Source: Pseudomonas mandelii | GTDB taxonomy: Bacteria; Pseudomonadota; Gammaproteobacteria; Pseudomonadales; Pseudomonadaceae | Assembly: GCF_024138395.1 (NCBI RefSeq) | Contig: NZ_JAMYDU010000002.1 | Location: 248,001-312,000 of the forward strand | Length of the DNA: 64,000 bases | Direction of reading: 5' to 3' | Made by a program: the position numbers and the translations under genes | The notes under the pieces: model-generated | Seen by the model: the letters and a program-made list of their open reading frames with translations, nothing else | Database searches by the model: none | What the model was told of the DNA's origin: nothing | Shown here: positions 51,031 to 61,420 of the stretch, one piece after another | How positions within the stretch are numbered: position 1 is the stretch's first letter | Layout of the letters: the number at the start of each line of letters is the position of its first letter

Positions 51031-51056
51031 CATTATTGCAAGTAATTCTTGTTAAC
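51031..51056 (-). promoter_or_regulatory. Weak Fur-box-like site upstream of exbB
   Basis: An AT-rich interrupted palindrome (tgcaagtaattcttgtta) lies about 80 bp upstream of exbB. Iron control by Fur is expected for exbBD-tonB, but the match to the Fur consensus is partial. Confidence 0.35.
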
Positions 51057-51145
51057 AAAAGTAATAGAGTATCTTTTTTTCCTTCATTGCTAGCCGCTCG
51101 TCCCTTGCCGGCGCTAGTCTGTAGCTTTCCGATAGGAGTTTTCTG

Positions 51146-52003
51146 ATGTCCGCGCCTTCTGTTTTGATCGCCGGCTGCGGTGATGTCGGCAGTCGTCTGG
51201 CCACGCAATTGCTGGTTTCGGGGTGGGAGGTTCACGGCTTGCGGCGTGACGTATCACGTCTACCCGAGGGTGTGATTGGCGTTGCCGGCGACTTGTTCAA
51301 TAAAGACTGTCCGGCGACCTGGCCAATCGGTGCGGTGGATTACCTGGTGTATTGCGCGGCCGCGACCGATCACGATGAAACCGGTTACCGCGCCGCCTAT
51401 GTTCAGGGTTTGCGGCATGTGCTGGAGTGGCTGGACGACTATGGCCAGGCGCCTAAACGCCTGCTGTTCGTTTCCAGCAGTAGTGTTTACGGCCAGCAGG
51501 AGGGCGAGTGGATCGACGAGACCTCGCCGGCCGTGGCGGCTGGCTATTCCGGGCGTGTGATGCTCGAAGCCGAGCAGGTTGCTCTCGATAGCGGCATGCC
51601 GGCCAGCATCGTGCGCCTGACCGGTATTTACGGTCCGGGCCGCGAATGGCTGCTGACCCAGGTTCGCCAGGGTTATCGCGTGGCGATCGATCCACCGTTG
51701 TATGCCAACCGCATTCACGTCGATGACGCGGCGGGGTTGCTGGCGTTTCTGCTTGAGGCGGATCAGCGTGGCGTGACGCTGGATGATGTCTATATAGGCG
51801 TCGACGATGCGCCCGCATCATTGGCGGATGTGGTGGGCTGGTTGCGTGAATATCTGGGTGTGACCGAATGGGCCGACGATGCGAGCGTGCGTCGTGCCGG
51901 CAGCAAGCGCTGCAGCAATGCCCGGGCGAAGGCGTTGGGCTGGGTGCCGAAGTATCCGAGCTTCCGCGAAGGTTATGCCGCGATCCTCGAAGGCCGCTGC
52001 TGA
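51146..52003 (+). CDS. NAD(P)-dependent epimerase-like SDR protein
   Basis: 285 residues with a Rossmann N-terminus (VLIAGCGDVGSRLATQL), the extended-SDR motif SSSSVYGQQEGEW, and RLTGIYGPGREW. The catalytic YxxxK reads YSGRV, so the lysine is not in the usual place and the activity may be atypical. The family resembles E. coli YeeZ. Its substrate is unknown. AGGAG precedes the start. Confidence 0.8.
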   Translation: MSAPSVLIAGCGDVGSRLATQLLVSGWEVHGLRRDVSRLPEGVIGVAGDLFNKDCPATWPIGAVDYLVYCAAATDHDETGYRAAYVQGLRHVLEWLDDYGQAPKRLLFVSSSSVYGQQEGEWIDETSPAVAAGYSGRVMLEAEQVALDSGMPASIVRLTGIYGPGREWLLTQVRQGYRVAIDPPLYANRIHVDDAAGLLAFLLEADQRGVTLDDVYIGVDDAPASLADVVGWLREYLGVTEWADDASVRRAGSKRCSNARAKALGWVPKYPSFREGYAAILEGRC

Positions 52004-52023
52004 AATCCAGTCACACACAACAA

Positions 52024-52116
52024 CTGTGGGAGCGGGCTTGCCCGCGATGAGGCCATAACATTCAACATCCAGGTTGACTGTTTCACCGCCATCGCGGGCA
52101 AGCCCACTCCCACAGG
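52024..52116. repeat. Inverted REP pair
   Basis: ctgtgggagcgggcttgccc... and ...gggcaagcccactcccacag, one mismatch between arms, about 45 bp apart; convergent gene ends flank it. Confidence 0.88.
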
Positions 52117-52141
52117 GTTATCTGTTTGCTTCAGATTCGGG

Positions 52142-52882
52142 TTACTGCTTTTCCAGCAACCACTTGCGATCACCCGGCGTAAACGAAGGCATTTCGTCCG
52201 CCAGTGCGGCATTCACGGTTTGGAAAATCTCCAGTTCCTTGCCCTTGCGCGCAAAGATCCAGGTGTTGCCCTGGCCGTTCACCTGCAACCAGATGTTGTC
52301 GTTGCCGCCGCTCATCGACGCGCAATCGCCCGCCAGGCACAGGGCATAACGATCCGCACCGGGCAGGCCGGCAACCTGGCCATCGGGCTGGAACTGCACG
52401 GTGTTGCCTTCGCCGGGGCCGCTGAGGATTTTCCAGCTGCCGCCCATGTAAGCCGAATACAGCGCCCGCTCGAAACTCGCGCCAATCGGTGCGCCTTCCG
52501 GAACCGGGATTGGCGCACGGTCGAAAATTTGTTCCGGCTCGTTGTCGTTGGCGGCCTGGCTAAGTTGCTTGCCATCACGCTTCAGCTCGCTGGCGGAGCT
52601 GCCATAAAAGTCGACTTTCCAGGCGCCGGACTCTTCGCCCAGCAGCTTGCCTTCGACATGTTCAAAACCATTGGTGTAGCGGGCCTGACCGGCTCTGGTG
52701 TTGACGTCCCATTCCAGGTTCGGGCCATAGACCTGGAGCGCTTCCCGCAGGGGGCCGCCTTTGGATGCAGCATCGATCGCCGACTGATTGATCCAGGTGC
52801 CGCTGATATCACGATCGGCAGGGTCGCTGGCACAACCGCCCAAGAGAAGGGCGACCAGCGAGAGAGCTAGCGCTTGGCGCAT
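52142..52882 (-). CDS. Predicted lipoprotein of unknown function
   Basis: 246 residues. Signal peptide with lipobox LLLGGC (Cys about 17), mature part with GTWINQSAIDAASKGGPLREAL, FERALYSAYMGGSWKIL, two cysteines in YALCLAGDCAS. Conserved next to ridA-spoT in Pseudomonas as far as I recall. No function known. Confidence 0.75.
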   Translation of the reverse strand: MRQALALSLVALLLGGCASDPADRDISGTWINQSAIDAASKGGPLREALQVYGPNLEWDVNTRAGQARYTNGFEHVEGKLLGEESGAWKVDFYGSSASELKRDGKQLSQAANDNEPEQIFDRAPIPVPEGAPIGASFERALYSAYMGGSWKILSGPGEGNTVQFQPDGQVAGLPGADRYALCLAGDCASMSGGNDNIWLQVNGQGNTWIFARKGKELEIFQTVNAALADEMPSFTPGDRKWLLEKQ

Positions 52883-52933
52883 GGTGGAATCCTTTCAAAA
52901 CAAGATCGGCGCAGCCAGGCTGCGCCGGACACG

Positions 52934-53314
52934 TTACTCGATGACCAGAATGGCATCCATTTCAACCTGCGCACCCTTTGGCAGGGCTGCTACGCCGATG
53001 GCGGCGCGGGCTGGGTAAGGTTGGTCGAAGTACTTGCCCATGATCTCGTTGACCTTGGCGAAGTGGCTCAGATCGGTGAGGAAGATGTTCAGTTTGACGA
53101 TGTCCTTGAACGAGCCACCGGCTGCTTCAGCCACGGCTTTGAGGTTCTCGAACACCTGGACGGTCTGGGCTTCGAAGCCTTCAACCAGTTCCATGGTTTT
53201 TGGGTCCAGAGGAATCTGACCCGACATGTAAACGGTGTTGCCAGCCTTGATCGCCTGGGAATAAGTACCGATGGCGGCCGGGGCCTTGTCGCTGTTGATA
53301 ACGGTCTTGGTCAT
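52934..53314 (-). CDS. ridA: RidA family enamine/imine deaminase
   Basis: 126 residues, standard length. Motifs [45 protein letters not shown] and a C-terminal [20 protein letters not shown] with the substrate-binding Arg. RidA hydrolyses reactive 2-aminoacrylate. It lies 24 bp after spoT. Confidence 0.95.
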   Translation of the reverse strand: MTKTVINSDKAPAAIGTYSQAIKAGNTVYMSGQIPLDPKTMELVEGFEAQTVQVFENLKAVAEAAGGSFKDIVKLNIFLTDLSHFAKVNEIMGKYFDQPYPARAAIGVAALPKGAQVEMDAILVIE

Positions 53315-53338
53315 GTATGACTCCTTGTAAAGGGTGGG

Positions 53339-55444
53339 CTACGCGCGCATGCGGGTGATGCGGATGACCCCGGTCAGGGCGCGCAGTTTCTTGATCACGC
53401 GGGCCAGGTGCACGCGGTCGTGCACGCTGACCACCAGTTGGACCACGCTGATACGACCGTCGCGTTCATCCATGCTGATTTTTTCGATATTGCCGTCGGC
53501 CGCGTTGACGCTGCTGGCCAGCAGGGCGATCAGGCCGCGCTGGTGTTCCAGTTCGACGCGCAGCTCGACATTGAATTCGCCGGTGACATCCTTGGCCCAC
53601 GAGAGCTGGATGCATTTTTCCGGGTTGTGGCGGATTTCGCTGATGTTGCGGCAGTTGTCCAGGTGCACCACCATGCCTTTGCCCGCGGACAGATGGCCGA
53701 CAATCGGGTCGCCCGGGATCGGCGTGCAGCATTTGGCGTAACTGAGTACCAGGCCTTCGGTACCGCGAATCGCCAGCGGACCTTCCGGGCTCGGCAGCTG
53801 TTCGCCTTCGCCAAGCAGGCGGCGGGCGACCACGTAAGCCATGCGATTGCCCAGGCCGATGTCTTCGAGCAGGTCTTCGATCAGTTCTAGGCGGTATTCG
53901 TGGAGCATCACCTGCACGCGCTCGGCCGGGACTTTTTCCAGGGAGCTGTCGAAGCCGTTGAGCACTTTGTTCAGCAAGCGTTCGCCGAGGCTGATGGACT
54001 CGGAGCGGCGTTGCAGTTTCAGCGCGTGGCGGATGTGTGTCCGCGCCTTGCCGGTGACCACGAAGTTGAGCCATGCCGGGTTCGGCCGCGCGCCGGGGGC
54101 GCTGACGATCTCGACCGTGGAGCCGCTTTGCAGCGGTTCGGACAGCGGCGCGAGACGACGATTGATCCGGCAGGCAATGCAGCTGTTGCCCACGTCGGTG
54201 TGCACCGCGTAAGCGAAGTCGACCGCCGTGGAGCCTTTGGGCAGCTCCATGATCCGGCCTTTAGGCGTGAACACGTAGACCTCGTCCGGGAACAGGTCGA
54301 TCTTCACGCTTTCGATGAATTCCAGCGAGTTGCCGGCGCGTTGCTGCATCTCCAGCACGCCTTTGACCCACTGGCGGGCGCGGGCGTGAGTGCCTTTGGG
54401 CTGCTCGTCGCCGCTGGATTTGTACAGCCAATGGGCGGCGATGCCATTGTTGGCCATCTCTTCCATTTCACGGGTGCGGATCTGGATCTCGATCGGTACA
54501 CCGTGCATGCCGAACAGCGTGGTGTGCAACGACTGATAGCCGTTGGCCTTGGGGATCGCGATGTAATCCTTGAAGCGCCCGGGCAAGGGTTTGTACAAAT
54601 TGTGCACGGCACCCAGCACGCGGTAGCAGGTATCGACCTTGTCGACGATGATGCGGAACGCGTAGACGTCCATGATCTCGTTGAAGGCCCGACGCTTGCC
54701 GCGCATTTTCTTGTAGATGCCGTAGAGGTGTTTCTGACGACCGCTGACCTCGCCCTGGATGCCATCAATGGCCAGACAGTGGCTGAGGGACTCTTCGATC
54801 TTGTTGACGATTTCCTTGCGGTTGCCTCGGGCGCGTTTGACCGCCTGGTTGATCCGCGCGGAACGCATCGGGTGCATGGCCTTGAAGCCGAGGTCTTCGA
54901 ACTCTATGCGGATGGCGTGCATGCCCAGCCGATTGGCGATGGGCGCATAGATTTCCAGGGTTTCCTTGGCGATCCGCCGGCGTTTTTCGCCGGACAGCAC
55001 TTCCAGCGTGCGCATGTTGTGCAGGCGGTCGGCCAGCTTGACCAGGATCACGCGAATGTCGCGCGCCATGGCCATGGCCATTTTCTGGAAGTTTTCGGCC
55101 TGGGCTTCGGCTTTGGTCTCGAAATTCATCTGGGTCAGTTTGCTGACCCCGTCGACCAGTTCGGCCACGGTTTCGCCGAACTGCGCTTGCAGCGCTTCCT
55201 TGGCAATACCGGTGTCTTCAATCACGTCGTGCAGCATGGCCGCCATCAGGCTCTGATGGTCCATATGCATGTCGGCAAGAATATTCGCAACCGCGAGTGG
55301 GTGCGTGACGTACGCCTCACCGCTGCGGCGGCGTTGGCCATCGTGAGCTTGTTCGGCGTAGAAGTACGCTCGGCGGACCAGATTAACCTGGTCCTTGCCG
55401 AGGTAGGTCGATAAGCGATCGGCGAGGGCGTCTATGCTCGGCAT
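53339..55444 (-). CDS. spoT: Bifunctional (p)ppGpp synthetase/hydrolase SpoT
   Basis: 701 residues. N-terminal HD hydrolase (YVTHPLAVANIL, LHDVIEDTG), synthetase domain (RGKRRAFNEIMDVYAFRIIV, KANGYQSLHTTLFG), TGS (VFTPKGRIMELPKGSTAVDFAY), zinc-finger/helical region and C-terminal ACT. The intact HD box indicates hydrolase activity, hence SpoT rather than RelA. Follows rpoZ as in most gammaproteobacteria. Confidence 0.97.
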   Translation of the reverse strand: MPSIDALADRLSTYLGKDQVNLVRRAYFYAEQAHDGQRRRSGEAYVTHPLAVANILADMHMDHQSLMAAMLHDVIEDTGIAKEALQAQFGETVAELVDGVSKLTQMNFETKAEAQAENFQKMAMAMARDIRVILVKLADRLHNMRTLEVLSGEKRRRIAKETLEIYAPIANRLGMHAIRIEFEDLGFKAMHPMRSARINQAVKRARGNRKEIVNKIEESLSHCLAIDGIQGEVSGRQKHLYGIYKKMRGKRRAFNEIMDVYAFRIIVDKVDTCYRVLGAVHNLYKPLPGRFKDYIAIPKANGYQSLHTTLFGMHGVPIEIQIRTREMEEMANNGIAAHWLYKSSGDEQPKGTHARARQWVKGVLEMQQRAGNSLEFIESVKIDLFPDEVYVFTPKGRIMELPKGSTAVDFAYAVHTDVGNSCIACRINRRLAPLSEPLQSGSTVEIVSAPGARPNPAWLNFVVTGKARTHIRHALKLQRRSESISLGERLLNKVLNGFDSSLEKVPAERVQVMLHEYRLELIEDLLEDIGLGNRMAYVVARRLLGEGEQLPSPEGPLAIRGTEGLVLSYAKCCTPIPGDPIVGHLSAGKGMVVHLDNCRNISEIRHNPEKCIQLSWAKDVTGEFNVELRVELEHQRGLIALLASSVNAADGNIEKISMDERDGRISVVQLVVSVHDRVHLARVIKKLRALTGVIRITRMRA

Positions 55445-55501
55445 GATAATTCCTGCCGTTCGTTGTGACCCCGCGCCGTGCTACGTCGACCAGGCATGGA
55501 C

Positions 55502-55765
55502 TTATACTGCCTCGTTGGACTCGTCCTCGAACGCTGCGAACAGCGGTTCGTCTTCGACGATTTCAGCGTTGGCGATGAACTCGTAGCTCATCAGGCCTTC
55601 AGCGATTTCACGCAGCGCTACAACAGTAGGCTTGTCGTTTTCCCACTGAACCAGGGGCTCTTTGCCGCCGGTGGCCAGTTGACGGGCACGCTTGGTAGAG
55701 AGCATGACCAGCTCAAAGCGGTTTTCCACGTGTTCTAGGCAGTCTTCAACGGTTACGCGGGCCAT
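55502..55765 (-). CDS. rpoZ: RNA polymerase omega subunit
   Basis: 87 residues from the ATG at 55765 ([22 protein letters not shown]), preceded by GAGGAAT. Omega helps assemble the beta-prime subunit and contributes to ppGpp response. The upstream frame extension to 55822 is not used. Confidence 0.97.
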   Translation of the reverse strand: MARVTVEDCLEHVENRFELVMLSTKRARQLATGGKEPLVQWENDKPTVVALREIAEGLMSYEFIANAEIVEDEPLFAAFEDESNEAV

Positions 55766-55828
55766 GGTATTCCTCGGAGCGAATGCAATATGCGCGCTGC
55801 CCGGTTGGGCGAGCGGACTCAACAGTTT

Positions 55829-55866
55829 AAAAAATCACCAGCGATTAGGGAAGCGCTGATTTTTTG
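55829..55866 (-). terminator. Intrinsic terminator between gmk and rpoZ
   Basis: On the minus strand AAAAAATCAGCG pairs with CGCTGGTGATTTTTT (two-base bulge) and ends in a T-run. It would stop gmk transcripts before rpoZ. Confidence 0.65.
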
Positions 55867-55932
55867 ACCAAGCCCTTCAACGCGCTGCAAGTGCCAATGT
55901 AAAGCCCTTGCAACGGTTTTGGGAAGCGCTGT

Positions 55933-56565
<633 letters not shown>

Positions 56566-57429
56566 TTACTCAATATTCTGCACTTGTTCGCGCATCTGCT
56601 CGATCAACACTTTGAGGTTGACCGCCGCTGTCGTGCTGCGCGGGTCGAAGGCTTTGGAGCCCAGTGTGTTGGCTTCGCGGTTGAGTTCCTGCATCAGGAA
56701 GTCCAGGCGCCGACCGGCAGCGCCGCCGGATTTGAGCACCCGGCGAACTTCGATGATGTGAGTGCTCAGGCGATCCAGTTCTTCGGCGACGTCGCTCTTT
56801 TGCGCGAGCATGACCATTTCCTGCTCCAGTCGCTGCGGGTCGAGGTCAGCCTTCATGTCGGTGAAGCGGTCGAGGACTTTCTGGCGTTGGGTGGCGAGCA
56901 TCTGCGGGACCAGCTCACGCAGGATCACCACATCCCCTTCAATAGAGGTCAGGCGCTCGTTGATCAATCGCGCCAGCTCAGTGCCTTCTCGCTCGCGACC
57001 GGCCTTGAGTTCTTTCAGGCCCTGATGGAACAGCGCCAGGGCTTCGGCATTCAGCGCTTGCGGGTCGGCGGCATCGGCCACCAGCACGCCGGGCCAGGCC
57101 AGAACTTCCAGCGGGTTCAGTGCGGCGGGGTTCTTGATCAGGCCGGCGACTGTCTCGGCGGCAGCAACCAATTGCGCGGCGCGCTCGCGGTCCACTTGCA
57201 GCGGTTTGCCGGTGCTTTCTTCGGTAAAGCGCAGGGTGCATTCGAGCTTGCCCCGGGAGAGTTCCTGGCGCAGGGCTTCGCGGACCGCGCCTTCGAGGTC
57301 GCGGAAAGACTCCGGCAAACGCAGGTGCGGTTCCAGGTAGCGACTGTTGACCGAGCGCAACTCCCAGCTCAGGGTGCCCTGGATGCCGGCTTTTTCGACG
57401 CGGGCGAAAGCGGTCATGCTGTGCACCAT
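56566..57429 (-). CDS. yicC: YicC family endoribonuclease-like protein
   Basis: 287 residues from the ATG at 57429 (MVHSMTAFARVEKAG), the conserved family start. C-terminal EVRRVLKSGGAAGRRLDFLMQELNREANTLGSKA is the DUF1732 signature. The protein is linked to RNA degradation in E. coli. It lies upstream of gmk and divergent from rph. Confidence 0.93.
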   Translation of the reverse strand: MVHSMTAFARVEKAGIQGTLSWELRSVNSRYLEPHLRLPESFRDLEGAVREALRQELSRGKLECTLRFTEESTGKPLQVDRERAAQLVAAAETVAGLIKNPAALNPLEVLAWPGVLVADAADPQALNAEALALFHQGLKELKAGREREGTELARLINERLTSIEGDVVILRELVPQMLATQRQKVLDRFTDMKADLDPQRLEQEMVMLAQKSDVAEELDRLSTHIIEVRRVLKSGGAAGRRLDFLMQELNREANTLGSKAFDPRSTTAAVNLKVLIEQMREQVQNIE

Positions 57430-57698
57430 GGAGGTACCTCGCAATGCAGGTCGGCGCGTAACCCATGGTTTCGCGGACCCGCTATCTGTGAATTAAAGCC
57501 GACAGGCAGCAAAGGCGCAGGATTGTAGCGCAGTGGGGCGGATGCGCCCAAACACACGCGGTGACAAAGAGCTGCAGACCGTCGGCTACGCTCTATTCAG
57601 GGCCTTCAATCGTCGGGCGATTTTTTTAGAAGTGCCCACGGGCGGCCCACGGCTCTATAATGCTCGGCAGTTTTCCGTCCCCCGTACAGGTAATCCCT

Positions 57699-58421
57699 AT
57701 GAAACGTCCAAGTGGTCGCGCTGCCGATCAGCTCCGCTCGATCCGCATTACCCGCAACTACACCAAACACGCCGAGGGTTCTGTACTGGTCGAGTTCGGT
57801 GATACCAAAGTCATCTGCACCGTCAGCGTCGAGAATGGCGTGCCACGTTTCCTGAAAGGTCAGGGCCAGGGTTGGTTGACCGCCGAATACGGCATGCTGC
57901 CGCGCGCCACGGGCGAACGTAACCAGCGTGAAGCGAGCCGCGGCAAGCAAGGCGGCCGTACTCTGGAAATCCAGCGTTTGATCGGCCGTTCCCTGCGCGC
58001 TGCGCTGGACATGTCCAAGCTGGGCGACGTCACCCTGTACGTCGACTGCGACGTGATCCAGGCTGACGGCGGTACCCGCACCGCGTCCATTACCGGTGCC
58101 ATGGTTGCACTGATCGACGCCTTGAAAGTGATCAAGAAGCGCGGCGGCCTGAAAGGTGGCGACCCGCTCAAGCAAATGATCGCTGCCGTTTCGGTGGGCA
58201 TGTACCAGGGCGAGCCTGTGCTTGACCTCGACTATCTGGAAGACTCGGCTGCCGAGACTGACCTGAACGTGGTGATGACCAGCACTGGCGGCTTCATCGA
58301 AGTTCAGGGCACTGCCGAAGGCGCGCCGTTCCAGCCTGAAGAGCTGAACGCGATGCTGGCACTGGCGAAGAAAGGCATGAACGAGATTTTCGAACTGCAG
58401 AAGGCTGCATTGGCCGACTGA
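57699..58421 (+). CDS. rph: Ribonuclease PH
   Basis: 240 residues from the ATG at 57699 ([20 protein letters not shown]), with AGG 8 nt upstream. Shows [33 protein letters not shown]-like [16 protein letters not shown], and [19 protein letters not shown]. It trims tRNA 3' ends with phosphate. No truncation, unlike the E. coli K-12 allele. Confidence 0.97.
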   Translation: MKRPSGRAADQLRSIRITRNYTKHAEGSVLVEFGDTKVICTVSVENGVPRFLKGQGQGWLTAEYGMLPRATGERNQREASRGKQGGRTLEIQRLIGRSLRAALDMSKLGDVTLYVDCDVIQADGGTRTASITGAMVALIDALKVIKKRGGLKGGDPLKQMIAAVSVGMYQGEPVLDLDYLEDSAAETDLNVVMTSTGGFIEVQGTAEGAPFQPEELNAMLALAKKGMNEIFELQKAALAD

Positions 58422-58450
58422 TCGGACCCGCTTCACGCAAGGAGGACGCC

Positions 58451-58819
58451 ATGAGTGACGAACAACTGCCGCTACCCACACCGAGCCGAGAGGTTCGTCA
58501 GTGGGCGATGTTTTGTCACCTGTCTGCCTTGCTGGGGATCTGGCTGCCGTTCGGCACGCTGATCGGGCCACTGATTCTCTGGCAGATGAAGCGCGAGTCA
58601 GACCCGTTCATCGATGCACAAGGCAAGGAAGCGCTGAACTTTCAGATCACCGTCGCCATTGCCTCCGCCATCTGCTTCCTGCTGATGGTGGTGATCATCG
58701 GGTTCTTCCTGTTTGGTCTGGTCGCGATCGGTGCGCTGGTGTTGACCATCATTGCCGGCGTGAAGGCCAATGAAGGGTTCCCTTACCGGTATCCGTTTAC
58801 CTGGCGACTGGTGAAGTAA
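58451..58819 (+). CDS. DUF4870 (Tic20-like) membrane protein
   Basis: 122 residues, three hydrophobic segments: AMFCHLSALLGIWLPFGTLI, AIASAICFLLMVVIIGFFL and LVAIGALVLTIIAGV. Between the first two lies the family motif DPFIDAQGKEALNFQ. Unknown function. Lies 29 bp after rph with GGAGGA in front, probably cotranscribed. Confidence 0.88.
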   Translation: MSDEQLPLPTPSREVRQWAMFCHLSALLGIWLPFGTLIGPLILWQMKRESDPFIDAQGKEALNFQITVAIASAICFLLMVVIIGFFLFGLVAIGALVLTIIAGVKANEGFPYRYPFTWRLVK

Positions 58820-58837
58820 GGCGTAGCACAGAACCCT

Positions 58838-58928
58838 TGTGGGAGCGGGCTTGCTCGCGAAGGCGTCGTGTCAGGCGACATTAGTATCGACTGATACACC
58901 GCTTTCGCGGGCAAGCCCGCTCCCACAG
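58838..58928. repeat. Inverted REP pair
   Basis: ttgtgggagcgggcttgctc... and ...gggcaagcccgctcccacag, with one variable position, about 45 bp apart, between two convergent genes. Confidence 0.87.
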
Positions 58929-58947
58929 AATGCAAATCATTGCCCAC

Positions 58948-58978
58948 AAAAAAGCCGACAGCGATGTCGGCTTTTTTG
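58948..58978. terminator. Bidirectional terminator between DUF4870 gene and crc
   Basis: AAAAAAGCCGACA-gcga-TGTCGGCTTTTTT: perfect 13-bp stem with A- and T-runs, serving both convergent genes. Confidence 0.9.
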
Positions 58979-58995
58979 CGTCTGCAAAAACACGC

Positions 58996-59775
58996 TTAGA
59001 TCGTCAGCGTCCAGTCATAGTCCACGATCAGCGGTGCATGCTGCGAGAACCGTGGCTGACGTGGCAGGCGTGCGCTGCGTACGAAGCGGCGCAGGCCTGG
59101 GGTCAGCAACTGGTAGTCGAACCGCCAGCCCAGGTTGAGCATCTCCGCCTGTTCGTTGTCCGGCCACCAGCTGTACTGGTCGCCTTCACGGCTGACTTCG
59201 CGCAGGGCATCGACATAGCCCATGTTGCCGACAATCTCGTCCATCCAGGCACGCTCAGGTGCCAGGAAGCCCGGGGATTGCTGGCTGTCGCGCCAGTTCT
59301 TGATATCCAGCTTCTGTTGCGCCACGTACAGCGAGCCACAATAAATGTACTCGCGACGTTTGCGTCGCTGTTTATCCAGATAACGGGCGAAGTCGTCCAT
59401 TAGCTTGAACTTCTGGTTCAAATCTTCATCGCCGTTCTGCCCCGAAGGGAGCAGCAAGGTCGCGATGCTGACCTTGTCGAAATCGGCTTGCAGGTAACGC
59501 CCGTAGCGGTCGGCCGTCTCGAAGCCGAGACCGCTGATGACTGCCTTCGGTTGCAACCGCGAGTACAAAGCCACGCCACCTTGGGCGGGAACTTCAGCTT
59601 CGCAGGCATAAAGGAAGTAGCCATCCAGTTGGAAGGCTGGATCGTCCAGTTCAAAGGCGGAGGCACGGGTGTCCTGCAGGCAGATGACGTCGGCATTCTG
59701 TGCTTGCAGCCAACTGAGCAAACCACGCTCGACTGCAGCCTGAATCCCATTGACGTTCACACTGATGATCCGCAT
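58996..59775 (-). CDS. crc: Catabolite repression control protein Crc
   Basis: 259 residues from the ATG at 59775 (MRIISVNVNGIQAAVERGLL), the length of P. aeruginosa Crc. Endonuclease/exonuclease/phosphatase (ExoIII-like) fold with ADVICLQDTRA and a C-terminal FSQHAPLIVDYDW. Pseudomonas Crc is not a nuclease; it helps Hfq repress catabolic mRNAs. Adjacent, divergent pyrE supports the assignment. Confidence 0.95.
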   Translation of the reverse strand: MRIISVNVNGIQAAVERGLLSWLQAQNADVICLQDTRASAFELDDPAFQLDGYFLYACEAEVPAQGGVALYSRLQPKAVISGLGFETADRYGRYLQADFDKVSIATLLLPSGQNGDEDLNQKFKLMDDFARYLDKQRRKRREYIYCGSLYVAQQKLDIKNWRDSQQSPGFLAPERAWMDEIVGNMGYVDALREVSREGDQYSWWPDNEQAEMLNLGWRFDYQLLTPGLRRFVRSARLPRQPRFSQHAPLIVDYDWTLTI

Positions 59776-59857
59776 AAGTGGCCCCAAAAATCGCGTGCGG
59801 GTATGATACACGGCGTCTACCTAATTAGCTAAATCCGTGGTATTTGGGGTTTTTTTC

Positions 59858-60502
59858 ATGCAAGCGTATCAGCGCGACTTCATTCGTTTTGCCATTGATC
59901 GTGGCGTTTTGCGCTTCGGTGAGTTCACCCTGAAGTCCGGACGCACCAGTCCTTACTTCTTCAATGCCGGCCTGTTCAACTCCGGTTCTGCCCTGGCGCA
60001 GCTGGGTCGTTTCTATGCGGCAGCCATCGTCGAGAGCGGTATTTCGTTCGACGTGCTGTTCGGCCCAGCCTATAAAGGCATCCCGTTGGCGGCGACTACC
60101 GCCGTGGCGCTGGCCGAACATCATGGCCGTGATCTGCCATGGTGCTTCAACCGCAAGGAAGCCAAGGCCCACGGCGAAGGCGGTAGCCTGGTCGGCGCAC
60201 CATTGACCGGCGACGTGCTGATCATCGACGACGTGATCACCGCAGGCACCGCCATCCGTGAAGTGATGCAGATCATCGCTTCCCAGGACGGAGCCAAAGC
60301 CGCGGGCGTATTGATCGCCCTGAACCGTCAGGAACGCGGCAACGGCGAATTGTCGGCCATCCAGGAAGTGGAGCGTGACTTCGGCATCCCGGTGATCAGC
60401 ATTGTTTCGCTGAATCAGGTGCTGGAGTTCCTGGCGGACGATCCGCAACTCAAGCAGCATTTGCCGGCAGTTGAAGCCTACCGCGCTCAGTTCGGCGTCT
60501 AA
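59858..60502 (+). CDS. pyrE: Orotate phosphoribosyltransferase
   Basis: 214 residues from the ATG at 59858 ([21 protein letters not shown]). PRPP-binding motif [18 protein letters not shown]. Pyrimidine synthesis: orotate plus PRPP to OMP. Divergent from crc as usual in Pseudomonas. Confidence 0.97.
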   Translation: MQAYQRDFIRFAIDRGVLRFGEFTLKSGRTSPYFFNAGLFNSGSALAQLGRFYAAAIVESGISFDVLFGPAYKGIPLAATTAVALAEHHGRDLPWCFNRKEAKAHGEGGSLVGAPLTGDVLIIDDVITAGTAIREVMQIIASQDGAKAAGVLIALNRQERGNGELSAIQEVERDFGIPVISIVSLNQVLEFLADDPQLKQHLPAVEAYRAQFGV

Positions 60503-60506
60503 AGAA

Positions 60507-60530
60507 AAGGCCCTGTGAGAACAGGGCCTT
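60507..60530 (+). terminator. pyrE terminator
   Basis: AAGGCCCTGT-gaga-ACAGGGCCTT stem right after the pyrE stop, followed by ACTTTG. Strong stem, short T content. Confidence 0.75.
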
Positions 60531-60552
60531 ACTTTGTATGTCCGGGAAGCTG

Positions 60553-61420
60553 TTACTCCCGTAGGTGCAAGGCGCGCAACAAGGCATCAATTTGCCCGAA
60601 GGCGTCCTGTTGCCATTGATCCGGTGTGCGATCCCCAAGGATTTGGCTGTCTTCGACGAAACGTCTTACTGAGGTCGGGCCGTAGCCCTCGGCGATATCA
60701 AACTTTTCGCAGATGAACTGAAAACCCTGTTCGCCACTACCCATTTCAAGTACTGGCCGACACTCATCTGCGAGCGCTTCTATACCTCCAGGATAATTAC
60801 GAACGCAATAGTAGATGTCGTACGCATCCTTCTGTTTATGCCTTCCGTTCAGGGCGTATCCCTTCATCGCAAGCAGTGCGGGGATCGAGCACACAGCGAC
60901 CTCGACACGATTAGTGCCGCCCGTAGGCATGGGGCCCTCAATTGCAACCATCTGATAAAAACGCGTAGCCAAGTCGGCGCCATCAGCGCGTTGAACTGCA
61001 AAGTCATTGAGGATGGGCGGCTTATTTTGGATGATTTCGGCGTCTCGCGGCATTAAGAAGTCCACGATCACATCTATGGCAGCTCCACCATCCTTCACGG
61101 GAACCTGGCGAACGAGTTGGAATCGCCGAAGTTCCCCTCTTTGCTCGTACCCATTACCCATCAGTGCTTCGATCAATGTCGCGTACTCACCATCACCGAG
61201 GGCCTCTGCGTCCAGGCTCAAATCGACATCAAGGGTACCAACATGTTGCATATCGTCATTCGCAAGCAGAAGCCACGGTACCGCTCCACCGATCACTGCA
61301 AACTTGCCTTGAAGGAACCAAGAATTTGACCCATTTCGACTAATACCGCCTTCACTGCAATTGTCGTTCTGTCGTCATAATCCGAAGCAGATTGAGGCTC
61401 TTGAGGACTAGCGGGGCCAT
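60553..61420 (-). pseudogene. AbiEii-like nucleotidyltransferase toxin gene, probably frameshifted
   Basis: The body (60553-61296) encodes 247 residues of an AbiEii/AbiGii-type nucleotidyltransferase: AVIGGAVPWLLLANDD, HVGTLDVDLSLD, VIVDFLMPRDAE, KGYALNGRHKQKDAYDIYY. The N-terminal continuation DDRTTIAVKAVLVEMGQILGSFK lies one frame off, joined near 61305-61312. That frame has no ATG; the ATG that overlaps the upstream gene's end (61420), or one near 61378, needs a further single-base shift. Two one-base losses therefore seem to disable the start. Translation from GTG at 61296 would give a protein lacking about 25-30 residues. Partner of the AbiEi-like gene upstream. Confidence 0.6.
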
